Source: Megaleporinus macrocephalus
Taxonomy: Eukaryota; Chordata; Actinopteri; Characiformes; Anostomidae
Assembly: GCA_021613375.1 (NCBI GenBank)
Contig: CM038706.1
Span: forward strand, 22,386,866-22,450,865
Direction: 5' to 3'
DNA length: 64,000 nucleotides
Both the position numbers and the translations under genes were made by a program. This document shows, one piece after another, positions 1-13,160 of the stretch. Below the pieces are notes generated by a model. It made no database searches, was not told the DNA's origin, and was given only the letters and a program-made list of their open reading frames with translations. How positions within the stretch are numbered: the stretch's first letter is position 1; each line of letters opens with the position of its first letter.

Positions 1-639
1 GCCCAATATCGCCTATTACTTGGTGCCCCTGGCCACAACATCACACATTACATTATGTGGCCACTAGAGAAAGGCAGAGCCTGCGACCCTGGTGGCCACT
101 TACCTTGGAGATTTATGTTTGTATTTTTTCTGCCACTAGATGAACTGATCTTTTTTTGCATTCAAAAAAGCCACCATTATTAACAAGCCTACTTTTCACT
201 CTCTTGCGGCATCTGAGGCACTGAAACAACGGCAATAAATCAGATTCTGTCAATTTACCAGCTGTAATTTTAGCTTTATCAACATTTAGGTAATGTGGCA
301 GTACAACTCTGAGCAGTTTTGGCCTGGGATGGCCAAGATACTAAAAAACAACTCTGTTGCCAAAGGTCATGAAAAAAAGCATAATGAACAGAAAGTAATG
401 AAAGGAAGTGTTTGTGTGGCTTGAATTTTGAGAAGGATGTGATGTTTTGGTGAGCACGTCATCAGTTTCCATTTTTCTGCCAGAAATACCTTGTTTAGAA
501 AACACAATATTCAAAAGCACGGCCGCGACTTTCACCACAAGCGCTGATTAGTACAATGACCTTCAGTGATTACAATATCAAACCCACAGGGCTGACTGAT
601 CAAAGCCAGATGACAACAGAGGTGGATCAGCAGGTTTGA
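1..639. other. Non-coding stretch, nothing recognised
   Basis: AT-rich single-copy-looking DNA. I see no exon with flanking splice signals, no RNA gene and no clear repeat. Short open frames on either strand have no recognisable protein family. Confidence 0.5.
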
Positions 640-1040
640 ACGATAACAATCTTAAATCATATTATTATGACATAATATCCAGAGTAACCGCCGTGTGCAA
701 CACAGACAGCAGCTCGATGCGTTGGCAGAGACTCAATAAGGTCCTGGAAGGTTGCACATGTATCTGGAGCCATGCTGACTGCAGTGCATCCCACAGCTGC
801 TGGAGGTGGAGGCTGCGTGGGGCAGGATCTATAGAGCGATCCATGGTCCCACAGATGCTCACTTGGGTTTAAGTCTGGGGAATTAGGGGGTCAGGGTAGT
901 AATTGGAAGTCTTGGTCATGCTCTTGCACCAAATGTCAAACATTTCTAGCCGTGTGACATATCGTGCTGGAAGATCCCAGCCGCCCCAGGAAACACAATC
1001 AGCATATATGGGTGTATGTGATGCTGCCATCAAAAGAGAG
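640..1040 (-). mobile_element. Tc1/mariner transposase relic (C-terminal part)
   Basis: Read on the minus strand, and allowing frame changes, this stretch gives the end of a Tc1-type DDE transposase. A motif like SEHLWDH (family form: PIEHLWD, after the third catalytic acidic residue) is followed by an LQQLWDAL-like helix, then FQDLIESLP and AHGGYSGYY, matching the typical FQDLIESMPRR...ARGGYSGY ending. Frameshifts and stop codons make it a dead fossil. The family identification is from remembered Tc1 motifs; the subfamily is not assigned. Confidence 0.7.
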
Positions 1041-3424
1041 GAAAGGGGGTCATAATAATGTGACTGGACTGTGAGCATGTATATATGAATGTGTGTGTTT
1101 ACATGATAAAAACATAGTCAGAGTGGCGATAACAACAAATTACCTCACAGATGCTGCACCAGAGAAACGTCATTACATTACTGACGCAAACCGTGAGGAG
1201 CCTAATAAGTGTTTCTCTGCACTGGGACTGACTCTGCTCTTCCTCATTTTATGTCAATATTGTGCAGTCCTAGTTTCCATTATATGTCAGCTGTTACTCT
1301 TTTCACAAAGGGATTACATCCAAAATTGTTGAAAATCAATTTGGAATTAAACTCTTTATATAATAAATATATTTCTATAATTCTGGCCACAAATTCTTAA
1401 TCAGCCAGAACGGGCAGTGTAAATTCTCATAGCCCTGCTTTTAGGTGTGCACTGAATAGCAATTTAGAAATGTGCGCACCCATTGTTCTGTTCACCTAGC
1501 ACAAGCATGCGTCGAAAGCTCATGTGCAAACGCATATTCTCACACATATATACACCAACACATAGAGACTTACACACACAAACACACACAAATACCACAC
1601 GCATCTCCACACCTGTGCCCTACATTCATTTGGTGCTGTTTAAGGGGATATTTATTAGGTGAAGTCAGCCGTGACTGAGGTTTCTCTCTCTCCAGTTTCT
1701 GACTCCCTAATTGTCAGGCATGTCTTTTTCCAGCTCCTTCTGCATCTCTCCCCCCCAAAGAGGAACAAACTCTTTAAAACATGCTCACCGAGCCTCGACA
1801 CACACACTGCTATAAAACTACGTAATCAGAACGCTTGTGTGCAAACATGAAAAACTTTGCCATTTCTCTAATGCTTCTCTCCAGCTTATTACAGGCGGTC
1901 CCTGCTCTCTACAGTACTTCGGCTCTGCTGCTTCACCCCAGGGTTAAGTGCCTCTCTCAAGGGGCACAATGGCAGTGTCAAGTGGTAGGGCAAGGAGGAT
2001 GAAATCGGCAACCCTCCATGTACTAGGTCCAAATTCCCTAGCGTTCCAGCCTGGCTTCAAACCAACTCGAAAGCCTCAGTCATGATCAGCTGCTGCCAGT
2101 AGTGCCACTGCAAGGGTCTCAGAACAACAACTCTACAAGACCACAGGATTTTAAGTAATGATGTATGGACGTTATCCTCAGTTATGGTTATGGTTTGAAG
2201 TGATTCTGTTTTGATGGGGCAATATTTTGACTCTCTGAAAATGCAATATTATCACACATCATGTTATTTCAGGCAGAAGATAAAAAAAACTGTTGAAAAT
2301 GCGACAGCGGGTAAGCCTTGTTTTGGCAACCCCTGTCACAGATTATGCTCATTAACACTCGTACAAAAACAAAAACGCACAAACACATGTTGATATTGCA
2401 TCAACCCTTCCCTCTTTCATGTGATTACAAAATAAAACCTCCCAACCCCATTTGGACAGACGTACGCTTACACATTAAAACACACACATCACTAAACTGC
2501 AAAGTCGCTATAATCGCATATAAAATACATCCCTCTCACTTAAACCGATCATTAAAAAAGGAAACAGCAACAAGCGTGACCCAATCTAGCCCTGGTAGAA
2601 ATGAGTCCGCATCAACATCACACATACTCTGCTGTGACATCCTATAGTCATTGTAATCAGAGCACAGGACAATACAGAAACTGGTTGGTCTAGCTGGATG
2701 CCTATTAGTTTGGTCAGCTGCTTTCTGCATCAATAATGGGTTTTATTTGTAAAGCACCTCATTCAAATCCAAGGACATTTTGCAGAGCATTGGATATGAG
2801 GAACACTAAACAGGAAAACATCTGACACAATTCACTGCACACTACTATGCAGTAGAGCTTGGAATGGTTAGTCAACACTTATCCAAAAACATAAGCTACC
2901 CATGCAATCTAATAATCCTTAAACAATGTAGTGAACTGGTCATAATTAAAAATCCTAATAGAAATATTGGATTCTGCAAGCATTAATTCAAGCATAAAAA
3001 GTATTTAAAAAGCATTTAAAAGGCTAAAATACGAGCTCTTAAACATTTTCCTGTTCATTTGTAGTCACCAGCAACAAATCTGCATAATACAAATTTTGTG
3101 ATAAGGACTGATAGGAAATAAATAATTATTTTAAATAAAGAAAATCTAAAAATTCTATTTTTTTAAGCATGCTATTATATTTTAGTTATTTAGTTATTTT
3201 AGGTATTACTAATAGGATCCCACTACTTTTTCCAATTACTTGAAATGTTACTATAGATACTATATTTTATTTGTTCAAACTGAATTCCTGACATGCCACT
3301 GATTCAAGTGGTTTATGGACCTAATTTGTAACCATTAACTCATTTCAGTTTAGCAGGCCAAAGATCCTACAAAAAGGGACCCTTTTTGCACTCAAGAAGG
3401 GGAGAAAACAAAGATAAACCCATA
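1041..3424. other. Non-coding stretch with degraded repeats
   Basis: No gene seen. Around 1885-2105 there is a block resembling a common teleost interspersed repeat (phrases such as GGTTAAGTGCCTCTCTCAAG and GGGCACAATGGCAG). A short block at 2735-2815 is shared with 7615-7700. The rest is AT-rich, with no open frame supported by splice sites or homology. Confidence 0.5.
2735..2815. repeat. Dispersed repeat, copy 1 (partner at 7615)
   Basis: Shares the order TTTTATTTGTA-AGC, ATTCAAATCCA, TTTGCA-AGCAT with 7615-7700, same orientation and roughly two-thirds identical by eye. It resembles the short 3' tails of fish LINE/SINE families. Family not assigned. Confidence 0.5.
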
Positions 3425-3610
3425 CCAGCGAAATCTCACTAACGTACATATGTTTGCAGACTGTGTGGTGGCCAAATCATGTGTGAAAACGATTCCTCAT
3501 GCTCCCTGAACTACTCTTTCACAATTTGTGCCTGATGAATCCTGGCATTGTTGTCCTGGAATATGTTCATGCCATCAGGGAAGAAACAAGCTAAGGCAAG
3601 CCTAGTTTGC
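3425..3610 (-). mobile_element. Tc1-like transposase relic (catalytic-core fragment)
   Basis: The minus strand reads a peptide containing IFQDNNARIHQAQIVKE, an in-frame stop, then FREHEESFSHMIWPPHS. This matches the Tc1/IS630 catalytic core block FQQDNAxxHxA...W.PPxSPDLNPIE, with the second catalytic Asp retained in FQDNN. The frame is broken by a stop and the sequence diverges right after WPPHS, so the element is inactive and truncated. Confidence 0.75.
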
Positions 3611-6129
3611 TGGACCAACATCCCGCACGCTCTCTCCGCAACTTTTGGGAAATAACGGCAAAGCATACATATAGTGAAAAGTTCAAAACAATACTAAACA
3701 AGCTCTACAATTAGGGCAAGGACAGCTCAGCAGATAATTTACCCTAATTATATTCAGTTGTGTTTAAGTATACAAAGAAGGATTAATTGTAAAACAAAGT
3801 AAAGTAAAGAGTATGTACCTGAATGTCTGTTCTGAACTTCTAATAGTCTGTGTTTAGACTACAGCTGCTCTAAGCAGTAATAAAATCAGGGAAGGACAAT
3901 TAATATACACTAACACATGAGGCTAACATTCTATCACTGAACCCATGTGACGCTATCAGAAATTAGCATAATTATAGCTGTGGATAAGGAGGATACTTAT
4001 AAAATTAATTTTTCTGCATTAAACGCTATAATTGTATGTGTGGGTGTTTTTTTTCAATCATAAAAATCTGCAAAAATAAATCATGAATTTCATTTTTATT
4101 TTTTAAATATGTTCTTATTTTTTATTGTTATGCCCAGAAAACTACTACAATAGCACTAACTCAAAACACCACAGAACAGATAAGATAATAGTTAATAGAT
4201 TTCTTTCAGTCCAGCTCCAGTCCTCCTCTTGTGCCCTGGTGAGCTAGAACAAATTCTCTGACTGCAAATAAACCTGCATTCGATGGCCCGGAGCCGGTTT
4301 AGGCTGCTAACTAAGCTAATGAGGACAATAGCTTACTAGGCTAACATCTACAGTATAGTAGAGTAAAAATAGATAAACCTTCCAACACCTCCCTAAACAA
4401 GCGCATATATTTGTCTCCTCAGATTTGAGTTTTTGTCATGTAAACTCGTGTCAGTTGAGCTTGTTGCCAAAATCAAATGCAAGGAAAGCTAACATGCTAA
4501 GCTAGCACTACCTGCTTGGGCAGTTACTACATCACTTAGCCAGGATAAAAGTTACACACAGCACACACAATGCATAAGAGGTCATTAGATAGAAGTGGAA
4601 TGTAAATTTGACACCATACACTACTAAAAGTACTGTCCAAACATCTGAAACATAAAGACAGTCTAGGTATGTTCATTAGCTGCAAGTTTCCTGTCATCTT
4701 CAAGTTAGGATGCAAAAATAAGCTAACAATAAAACATAGTGGCACCTAAATCGTACTTAGAACGCATGTATTTCAACAGAAAAATGTGAATTTTGTACTA
4801 TAGTCACACAAAAATGGGTTACCACGTGGTTTTAAAAAGCATTCAAATTTGTTATTACCTGCAGATACCCAGAACAGTTTCTTGTTGTTATGGTAACTTG
4901 CTGACTCCTAGCAGCAGTGTTGGCAGACTGGGTGGGTTCTGATTGGACTCGGCAGGGAAAACAAATCCTTTGTCGGATGAACAAAATTTGGGCTGGTTTG
5001 TTATCATTTTCATTATATCATTACTTAATAATTAAATTTGAATACGCCTAGGCTATCACATCCAATAGGTTGTGTTCAGATGGGGGACAGTAAATGAAAA
5101 GCAGCTCATACTGTGCTAGTTTAAATGATATTACGAGACAAAGGTACAAACAGGAAACTGCAACACGTTAAACATGATCCTAAAGTCATGAAGACCAAAT
5201 TGAAATATTAGCCGCTATCGAGGCAGCAGATGTCAGACCTATTAGGAAAACAAACTAAAAAATATTAAGACATACAACTTGTTTATTAGCGGTTAGGTCG
5301 GCCTCAGTACCAAGGAGCTCCACAATGTCTGAGGTGCTTCTTGACGTTAACGTTAAAAATGTTTACTTAATGTAATGTTAGGTTTTAATTCTATCATCAG
5401 TGTTTACCCACAGACTGAACAGAATACTTGCTCCTACAGACTGCAAAATCAAGTCAGTTGTTATTTTTGCCTTCCACCTTAAATGAGATGGCAGGTACAT
5501 TCATTTGCTCGGAGGGAGTGAGTATTGTGCTTTGAATAGTTTGTCTGTGGGTGCTGTGACTTTGCACTGGAGACGGATTTAAAACAACAGCTACAAGAAA
5601 CTCATCAGGAAGCTTCTTCAGCCTCGCTCTGACTTCAGATGAAGGCTCATAAGTCATTTCTGCGTCGTATTTCTGCGCCTACATTTTCTGCATTTTTTTT
5701 CTCATAAACAACAACTTTTGGTACTTGATAAAAGCTTCTCGTGCTTTATTGGTTAAAGTCATTTTAAACCACTGTAAAGGATGCAAAGCTCAGGCATTTC
5801 GAGAGCTTATGAAAGCACTCCCTATGTAGAAAACCCTTCATCTGCAGTCCACACCATAGTAACGCAGTGATGGACGTTGTTTGCAAATAACCAATCAATT
5901 ATCGAAACTTTGACTGACAAACAGTTCTTGAATGCAAATTATAGCAGTAAGCTGGTATCCTAGCCTAGCAGGTGCATTTTTGAACAAGAAGTTGGATATT
6001 TTTATCAGATTGTCGTGTTTAGAGAGAATATAAACTAGGGGTAGAGGAAAAAACTTAAAACAGCATATTTTTTTAACAGCATAGATTTTATGCATGGCAA
6101 AAGTGAATGCCCATGATTCTCCTGCCCTG
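3611..6129. other. Non-coding AT-rich stretch
   Basis: No exon, RNA gene or classifiable repeat recognised on either strand. Open frames are short and of random composition. Confidence 0.5.
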
Positions 6130-6864
6130 TGATTTTATCAGGTGATTTGATCAGGTGATTTGATCAGGTGATTTGATCAGGTGATTTGATTGGGTGATTT
6201 TATCAGGTGATTTGATCAGGTGATTTGATCAGGTGATTTGATCAGGTGATTTGATCAGGTGATTTGATTGGGTGATTTTATCAGGTGATTTGATCAGGTG
6301 ATTTGATTGGGTGATTTTATCAGGTGATTTGATCAGGTGATTTGATTAGGTGATTTGATTAGGTGATTTGATCAGGTGATTTGATTAGGTGATTTGATCA
6401 GGTGATTTTATCAGGTGAATTTAATCAGGTGATTTTATTAGGTGATTTGATCAGGTGATTTGATTAGGTGATTTGATCAGGTGATTTTATCAGGTGATTT
6501 GATTAGGTGATTTGATTAGGTGATTTGATTAGGTGATTTGATCAGGTGATTTGATTAGGTGATTTGATTAGGTGATTTGATTAGGTGATTTTATCAGGTG
6601 ATTTGATTAGGTGATTTGATTAGGTGATTTTATCAGGTGAATTTAATCAGGTGATTTTATTAGGTGATTTGATCAGGTGATTTGATTAGGTGATTTGATC
6701 AGGTGATTTTATCAGGTAATTTTATCAGGTGATTTAATTAGGTGAATTGATTAGGTGATTTGATCAGGTGATTTGATCAGGTGATCTGATTAGGTGATTT
6801 TATCAGGTGATTTTATCAGGTGATTTTATCAGGTGAATTTATCAGGTGATTTGATCAGGTGAAT
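6130..6864. repeat. 13-bp minisatellite, about 56 units
   Basis: A continuous head-to-tail array of the unit AGGTGATTTGATC (13 bp). Units vary mainly at two positions, giving TTGATCA, TTTATCA, TTGATTA and TTGATTG forms. Higher-order blocks of several variant units recur within the array: a variant run near 6405-6480 reappears near 6625-6700, a sign of unequal exchange. Consensus units carry the palindrome TGATCA. There is no open frame through it. Confidence 0.95.
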
Positions 6865-7614
6865 TTAAGCAAACCGAATCAATTGCAACAACGACAAGTA
6901 ATGTTAAAATCAGATTTCTATTTGCCAGCTTCTTGTTCAAATTGTCCCTAAATTACACCATCTGAAGTAGAATTGAACAAACTGAACAAGAAGCTGACAT
7001 TTTTTGCTTAGCTGATGGCACAATGTTAAATCAGCTCCACAGAAAAAGCAAACACTGACAACACTTACACGGACAATCCAGTTCTGAGCCAGATAAGATA
7101 CAACACCATCCATCTCATGTGGAAGGAGCTGCGTCAATACTATGCTGTTGAAAACTAAGGCCTTTCTTACATGCTCAACACAATAGAATGAGACTTTGTC
7201 TTTTTATTACACAGCCGCAGTGACTCGAGCTCTACAGAGAAGAGAAGCTCATGGTTGAGAAATCTTTGAGTACAGCAGAAAGGATTGCATTAACTTCCGT
7301 TGCATGGACATTAAGCTCAGACACCTATTTGACTATAACTATACTTTTGAAATACAGAAATACTGTCTCACATTCAACATAAGCAGTACACAAAAGTCAC
7401 ACCAGAGCAAACTTCAGCAAAGTGTACCAGAAGAATAAGGGCTTGCCGACTATGAAAAAAGATAATAAATCGCAATACACACTGCAGTATGTTTAAAATT
7501 GCAGTAATATATTATCATATGGTGGGGCCTTTGCCCATTTCCATCCCTTCTATAAACTCTTCATTCTGAATGAATCACAATGAATTCATTTAGATGAAAA
7601 ATCACTGCAACATA

Positions 7615-7700
7615 GCCTACAGCATGTTTTATTTGTATAGCAAAACATTATTCAAATCCAGTCACTTTGCAAAGCATCAAACACGAGACCCACTGTCACA
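7615..7700. repeat. Dispersed repeat, copy 2 (partner at 2735)
   Basis: Same block order as 2735-2815: TTTTATTTGTA-AGC, ATTCAAATCCA, TTTGCAAAGCAT. The two are 4.8 kb apart in the same orientation and diverged by several substitutions and an indel. Confidence 0.5.
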
Positions 7701-10321
7701 ACTGACCGTTTCCAAAATTCCTGCCTCTATTTGTTAATATTGCTCAGATCACCTGGTTCCCTGCACAGCAACTGTGCTGACAGACTACAAAGCTCAGTAG
7801 CTCAGAGGAAAATTCTGAAGTGCACAGAGGATCACGTCTGAAAACATATTATTATTCATACATAAACTGGCTTTACAGGATGTTTACCGGAGACAAACAT
7901 GTTGGAAAATATGCATGTAGGGCAACTTAAATAAAAAAATGTGAAATGTGAAAATCATGTTTACATTAAACAAATCAGCGGCAGACTGTCACGTCTAATA
8001 AGTAGAAGGTTTGAGCTAAAAAAGCCGCCCTTCAAATAATCTAATGCTAAAGGTAAAGCTGGAGCATGTCAGAGCAACATCGTATGCTGAGGAAGATCCG
8101 TCATCTTGTACACCAGGTTTTACTGTGAGCAGCTAAGTAAAGTTCAAATAGTTAACTAACTGATCTTTATATCGCTCTGCAACTTTAGCAAGACCTGTTG
8201 TTAGACATCACATTAAACTGCATTAATAAGCATAAGTAACCAGATAAAGTCGAGTTTACTCTAGAACTGGCTTAAGTCTGAATGTTTTAAGTTTTAAGTT
8301 TTAAGATTAAAATATTTAAACAGGATATCAGCACACTGATCTGTCTGAATTACAGAACAAATCCACACCAACAGCTTTTCATCTCTCTGAAGCTTTTCAT
8401 CTCTACTCAAGCCAGATGAGTTTTAGCAGAGGAGGTCCAGTAATGTCATTTGTGCATAAATTCACTGGCCTTTTCGTACAGGATAAACAATCACCATCAT
8501 TTCCCCCTAATTACCCCAAATCGCCCAGATCCACTATCATTGCAGAATCATATATAGCAAATATATGACAGACATAGCGCAAATCTTCTCAGTGTGGGGT
8601 AGCGCTTGTTACCAACAGAAAACTGCAAATGGTAGTGCATAATTATAAGCGTATGGTACAGAATATACACTAAATTTTGTCACATCTTTTAATTCAAGTT
8701 GCTATTCTGACCGGTCCAAATGCAGAGAAAGTGAAATTTACCTAAAACACATTGTCATGCAAGGGGTATTGTCAATATATTTCATTTTCCTTCTCCTTGT
8801 AAATTGGCCATCACCAGAGAACTTGTGGATTTCAGTAGTCTTGTCATGAACTTGGGGATTAAGGAATTGGGTCAAATCAAGCTCCACTCTAGCTGTTAGC
8901 CTTGTCTTCAGTAGAAGAAAAAAAAAAACAGAGGCGCTATTTCTTACCCAGTTTTGTAATTACATTACTGAGATCATATAATACCTGCTTTGATCAGTTT
9001 TGCATTAGGCTAAATTAAGATAGCTGGTAAGGTCATTTAATAAATTCATGAAATGTCTGGGGCGTAGTGTATTTATAAATATTTACATCTGTTCTAATGA
9101 TATACGGTGATCTTACTGGTGAAAAATACACGTATTGCTTACGTAAGATTCTTTTAAATAGACAACAATAGGTAACAAAAAATAGCATGCTGAGGTAGGT
9201 TGTGAGAGAAAATGCGGGGTGAATAACAAATATATATATAATAACAAAAATGATAATCAAGGAATTTTCGATAAATACATATTATGCACTTAAAATGACT
9301 TTTATTATTATCATTCAGCAAACATGTATTTCAGCTTTTGTTGTATCTAAGCTATTGGTTTATTTATTTTTTGTAATTTATTTCATATCTACCTGTAAGA
9401 GCCCCACTCTATGTATATTTACACATATTCATTGTAAAAAAAAACATACCCCTATGGCAATTAACACTATTGGTTTTGCAATTTTTAGGCCCACTCTTTA
9501 ATTATTCACGATCATAATTACTTGACTTACATTTAACCCTAAATAACACATTCTATGATTAATAACTGAATAATAACCTTACAAATAAATGGATTACCTA
9601 CAGATAAAAGATCATCCTCTCTAGCTTGTGTCCTCTAGTGCTTTAAACTATAAAGACATTTGGCATGTTTACAAAATATCAGTTTCTTACAAGGTTTTAT
9701 GACCTTCGTCATCTGAAAGGCTATGCGAAGCGTGAGCATAATTTCCTGCGCTGGCCTGACTCTGAGTGACAGCTAGTGGTTAAAGCCGATGCGAGAGAAA
9801 CCTTGTGGATCAGACTTCAAGGTCACTTTCTCACCGGACGACAAGTAAGTAATGCTAAGTGTTGATCTGAAAATTGGATCCCGTGTAAAATTCATATTCC
9901 CTACACACACACACACACGCTCCTCTGCATGTGCATGCACACTCAGTTTAACATGCAGTACGGTTTGTTCAACATATAAAGGGAATTGCTACCAGTTGCT
10001 ATTTTTCCACAGTATGAGGAGCTCTCCACATATTCAGCCAGGCCTGTATTTAGATAAACAAGAGCAAATACAAAGCTGTACCTGTCGGTTCTTTAGCACA
10101 CCAGCTGCATCTCTCTTTGGATGGAGTGGCAGCAGTTCTGCGTGTACTCGGCACAGGCTAAGACCTTATGTGCTGCTTGCTTGACTCTCCAGCAGTGCCT
10201 GGGAGCCTTCCCTCAGGCCTCGGCAGCCGCTCTGCTCCTTCCCCCAGAATGACCTTTCACTGTGAACCGTGCTGCCGCCTGAGGCTACCTGTACCTTGTA
10301 ATCATCTCATAAAAAAAACTC

Positions 10322-10450
10322 AAATTTGGGGTGTAACGATATAGAAATTCTACAATCCGATTTTTTGCACCTTATTGCGATACATCATAGTTCTCAAAAT
10401 CCTTAAAAAAAAAATTGCGATTAACGTCAATATCAATAACTTGATTTGGA
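10322..10450. repeat. hAT-like non-autonomous repeat fragment
   Basis: Opens with GGGGTGTAACGATATAG and continues with phrases like TGCGATACATC and ATTGCGATTAACGTC, typical of the fish interspersed repeats that begin with GTGTAACGATAC. Only one end is seen, so element class is from general familiarity rather than paired termini. Confidence 0.45.
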
Positions 10451-12457
10451 TCATTTCTTCAGTGATACTTCTTTTCAATAGATTCTTTTCAATTCTAGAC
10501 AGATCTAAACAGGGTGTGGCTAAAACCAAAAATTTGTGCCATTTTTAAATCACAGGAACTGCACGTTTAATTACAGTCTATTTTATAAACCATGTCGCCT
10601 TAAGCAGGTAACATTATCTCAGCTTCAGCACCTTTAAACTACCTGTGACTAGTTTAAAAAGTGGATGTTCTGATTTTCTTGGCTAAAATAATGGACCTAA
10701 GCTCTCATAAATAATAAATTGTGTATCTCAATTTAGAAAGCAGAAAAACTGCAATTATATTTTTTTACCAAATCATTTAGCGCTACTGGCCGGCGAGACG
10801 CGATCGAAAAATCTCTTGCATTGGACTTTTCTGAGATGTGCAGGTTATATGGATCGAGTCCATCAATTTAGCCTAATGTTGCTCAGTCTTTATCTACCTG
10901 CAGAGTTGTAGCTGCAGTAATAGTCATGAGATAAGCAATATTACAACACAGTTGGAGTTGCTGCTTGTCTATGAAAATGGTGACAACTTCAATTTCCATT
11001 CCAATTTGTCTTGCCATAAAATCTATGAAGACGCAAAAATATGAATGCAACAATTATTGAAAAAAAACTAAAAAGACTCAAAAACAGTATCATGAAGTAG
11101 AATTCCCACATTTGTATCCGGTGTGACACAACTCTAGGATTTTATTATTATTATTTTTATTAAACTTCTGCCAAATGAGAGCAGAACCTAAAGTGTTTTT
11201 TTTGTTTAGTATAACTGTATTCAGTTCAAATAGGGCACTGACTTGCAACCTCAAACAAACAGTAATACGCATTTCATAACTCCTCTACTCCAAATACCTA
11301 ACCTACCGAGTGGTGTTTTAATAAAGTATGTTTCTAACATTCATGCTCACCGCGTTGTCACAGATCCTGATATGAAAGAAAGGTGATATACCCGCGCAAG
11401 CTGCAGGAAGTGGGCCTAACTAATAACTGATGGAGGAAGTGGCACTGTGGCTCCTCTAGCATTAAATCAGCCAGCGGGGACGAGCGTGACTGCAGCCACC
11501 ACACACTTCCCCTTCAGGGATTACTGTACAGCAAACAGGCTGCGGGGGCTCAACCCTCACTGTACCACACAAACACAATGCAAGCGACAGAGCATGGCCT
11601 GGTATTACTGAGATCACACAAGACAGAGGCTAAGCTCATAGTCAAATACGCACATGACGAACACTGATACAACCACGCACACACCAATACGCATGCACGA
11701 CCGAATGCTGTGTGTATGAGGCTTGTTAACTAGGATGTTGTGTATTTGGAGAAAGAGAGAGGCTAGAGATCTCATAACTAATTCACCTTCATCATTTCTT
11801 TATTTCACTGCGAGGATACTTACAATGCAATCAGAGACAGAGAAGCCCCCCCACCCCCTCCTCTATCTCTCTCTCCTTCCTTCCTATTCTAGATTTTTCT
11901 TTCTTTTCTTCCAAGCTCTGTATACCACACACAGAAAACCCCTCTCTTCCTGCAGCAGACACACCATGATCAAAGCCAGATCAGAGGATACAGATAGATT
12001 CCCTCTTTCTGACTGCATCGTAAATGCATCGTCAAAACCAGTGCTACAGAATTTCATTCAGCATAAATGGTCGTGTGTGTCGTTTTGGTTATACGGAGAG
12101 TAATACTGATTTTAAAAAATAACAGTGATGGTGCAACAACAATAGAAACCGAAAGGATGCTGCAGCCAGTCTAGTCCAAAACGCCTGCTTTGTGTTCTCT
12201 CTGGGGCTGAGGGCACGGATGTTAGGGTCACCTTTCACACCCGCCTTGATCACTACTGCATTTCTAACACAGGACGTGCTCTTCTCACAAACAGGAAGTC
12301 AGAATTTGCAGAGCAGATCACTAAGTGTGCTCATGTGTTTGTGTCTCTATGTGTGACACTGTCACATCTGTAACACTGTATGTTTAGCAATCATTAGTTT
12401 CTTTTCAAAAACAGAGATAAGCTGATGCTTGTGGGTGTCACAGGAAAGGGCCTCGGC

Positions 12458-12484
12458 TCTACACACACACACACACACACACAC
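12458..12484. repeat. (AC)n microsatellite
   Basis: Uninterrupted AC dinucleotide run of about 13 units. Confidence 0.95.
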
Positions 12485-12729
12485 TTTAAATACCTTCTTT
12501 GAATTGGAAAGCAGCAATAAATACGCATAACAAAACCCAAAGGCTGCTTTACCACTATTATGCAACCGGAGTCTACACTCACAATGAACTAAGGCTGTGT
12601 TGATATGATAAATGTAATGATACAAGAGTTACAGCTCAATACATAGTGATGTGCGGAATACAGCAAGCATTGTTTTGCAGTTATTTAAAATCTAGTCCAA
12701 GTTTATAATGGCTTACGAAAGACTACAAC

Positions 12730-13160
12730 AATACAAGTAATGGCCTTTTCTTTTGTGACGAAACAGAACAACGCAGACGCTTGCAGTAGAAAAAGAGTGA
12801 GGCTTTAATGTTCTAATCGATATCCACACACGTAGTCAAAAAAACAGGCGAAGGTCAAATCCAGTAAAGACGATATACACAGGCAATCAAAGTCCAAAGG
12901 GCAAAAACAAAAAGGGGAATAAAGTCCAGAAGGAAAACAGAGTCGAAAACCGGAATATTAATAACAATATATATATAAAGCGCTAAGTCCTTGCAAAGGC
13001 AAGACTTGGCTTTATAACAAACAGATCTTCTTCGAACAGGTCAAACTATTTAGTATTCAGGTGATTAAGAACGGTGATTGGAGCAGGTTGGAGTGTTGAC
13101 AAGCATGTGATGCCCCTGGGGATTCTGGGAACTGGAGTCCCCAAAGGCCTCTGAGTCTGA
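12730..13160. repeat. Retroelement-like non-coding repeat
   Basis: Contains a string of phrases seen in a widespread teleost repeat: repeated 'aagtccagaagg/gtccaaaggg/caggcaatc' motifs, then GCTTTATAACAAACAG, and finally GGGGATTCTGGGAACTGGAGTCCC, which resembles the 'GGGA(T)TCTGGGAA(C)TG(G/C)AGTCC' phrase of dispersed fish elements. No intact open frame. Class and exact limits are uncertain. Confidence 0.4.

Larger units (their letters stand above)
6866..12720. other. Non-coding stretch with small repeats
   Basis: No gene recognised over nearly 6 kb. It contains the 7615-7700 dispersed repeat, a poly(A) run near 8929, a hAT-like block near 10.3 kb, short CA runs near 9905 and a pure (AC)n at 12458-12484. 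Longer frames, such as one on the plus strand at about 11.72-12.1 kb, look like low-complexity shadows of CT-rich DNA. Confidence 0.5.

Noticed and set aside
11723..12103. 126-codon plus-strand frame
   Set aside because: It spans a pyrimidine-rich stretch with no recognisable domain, no good splice sites and no start context; judged a chance frame.
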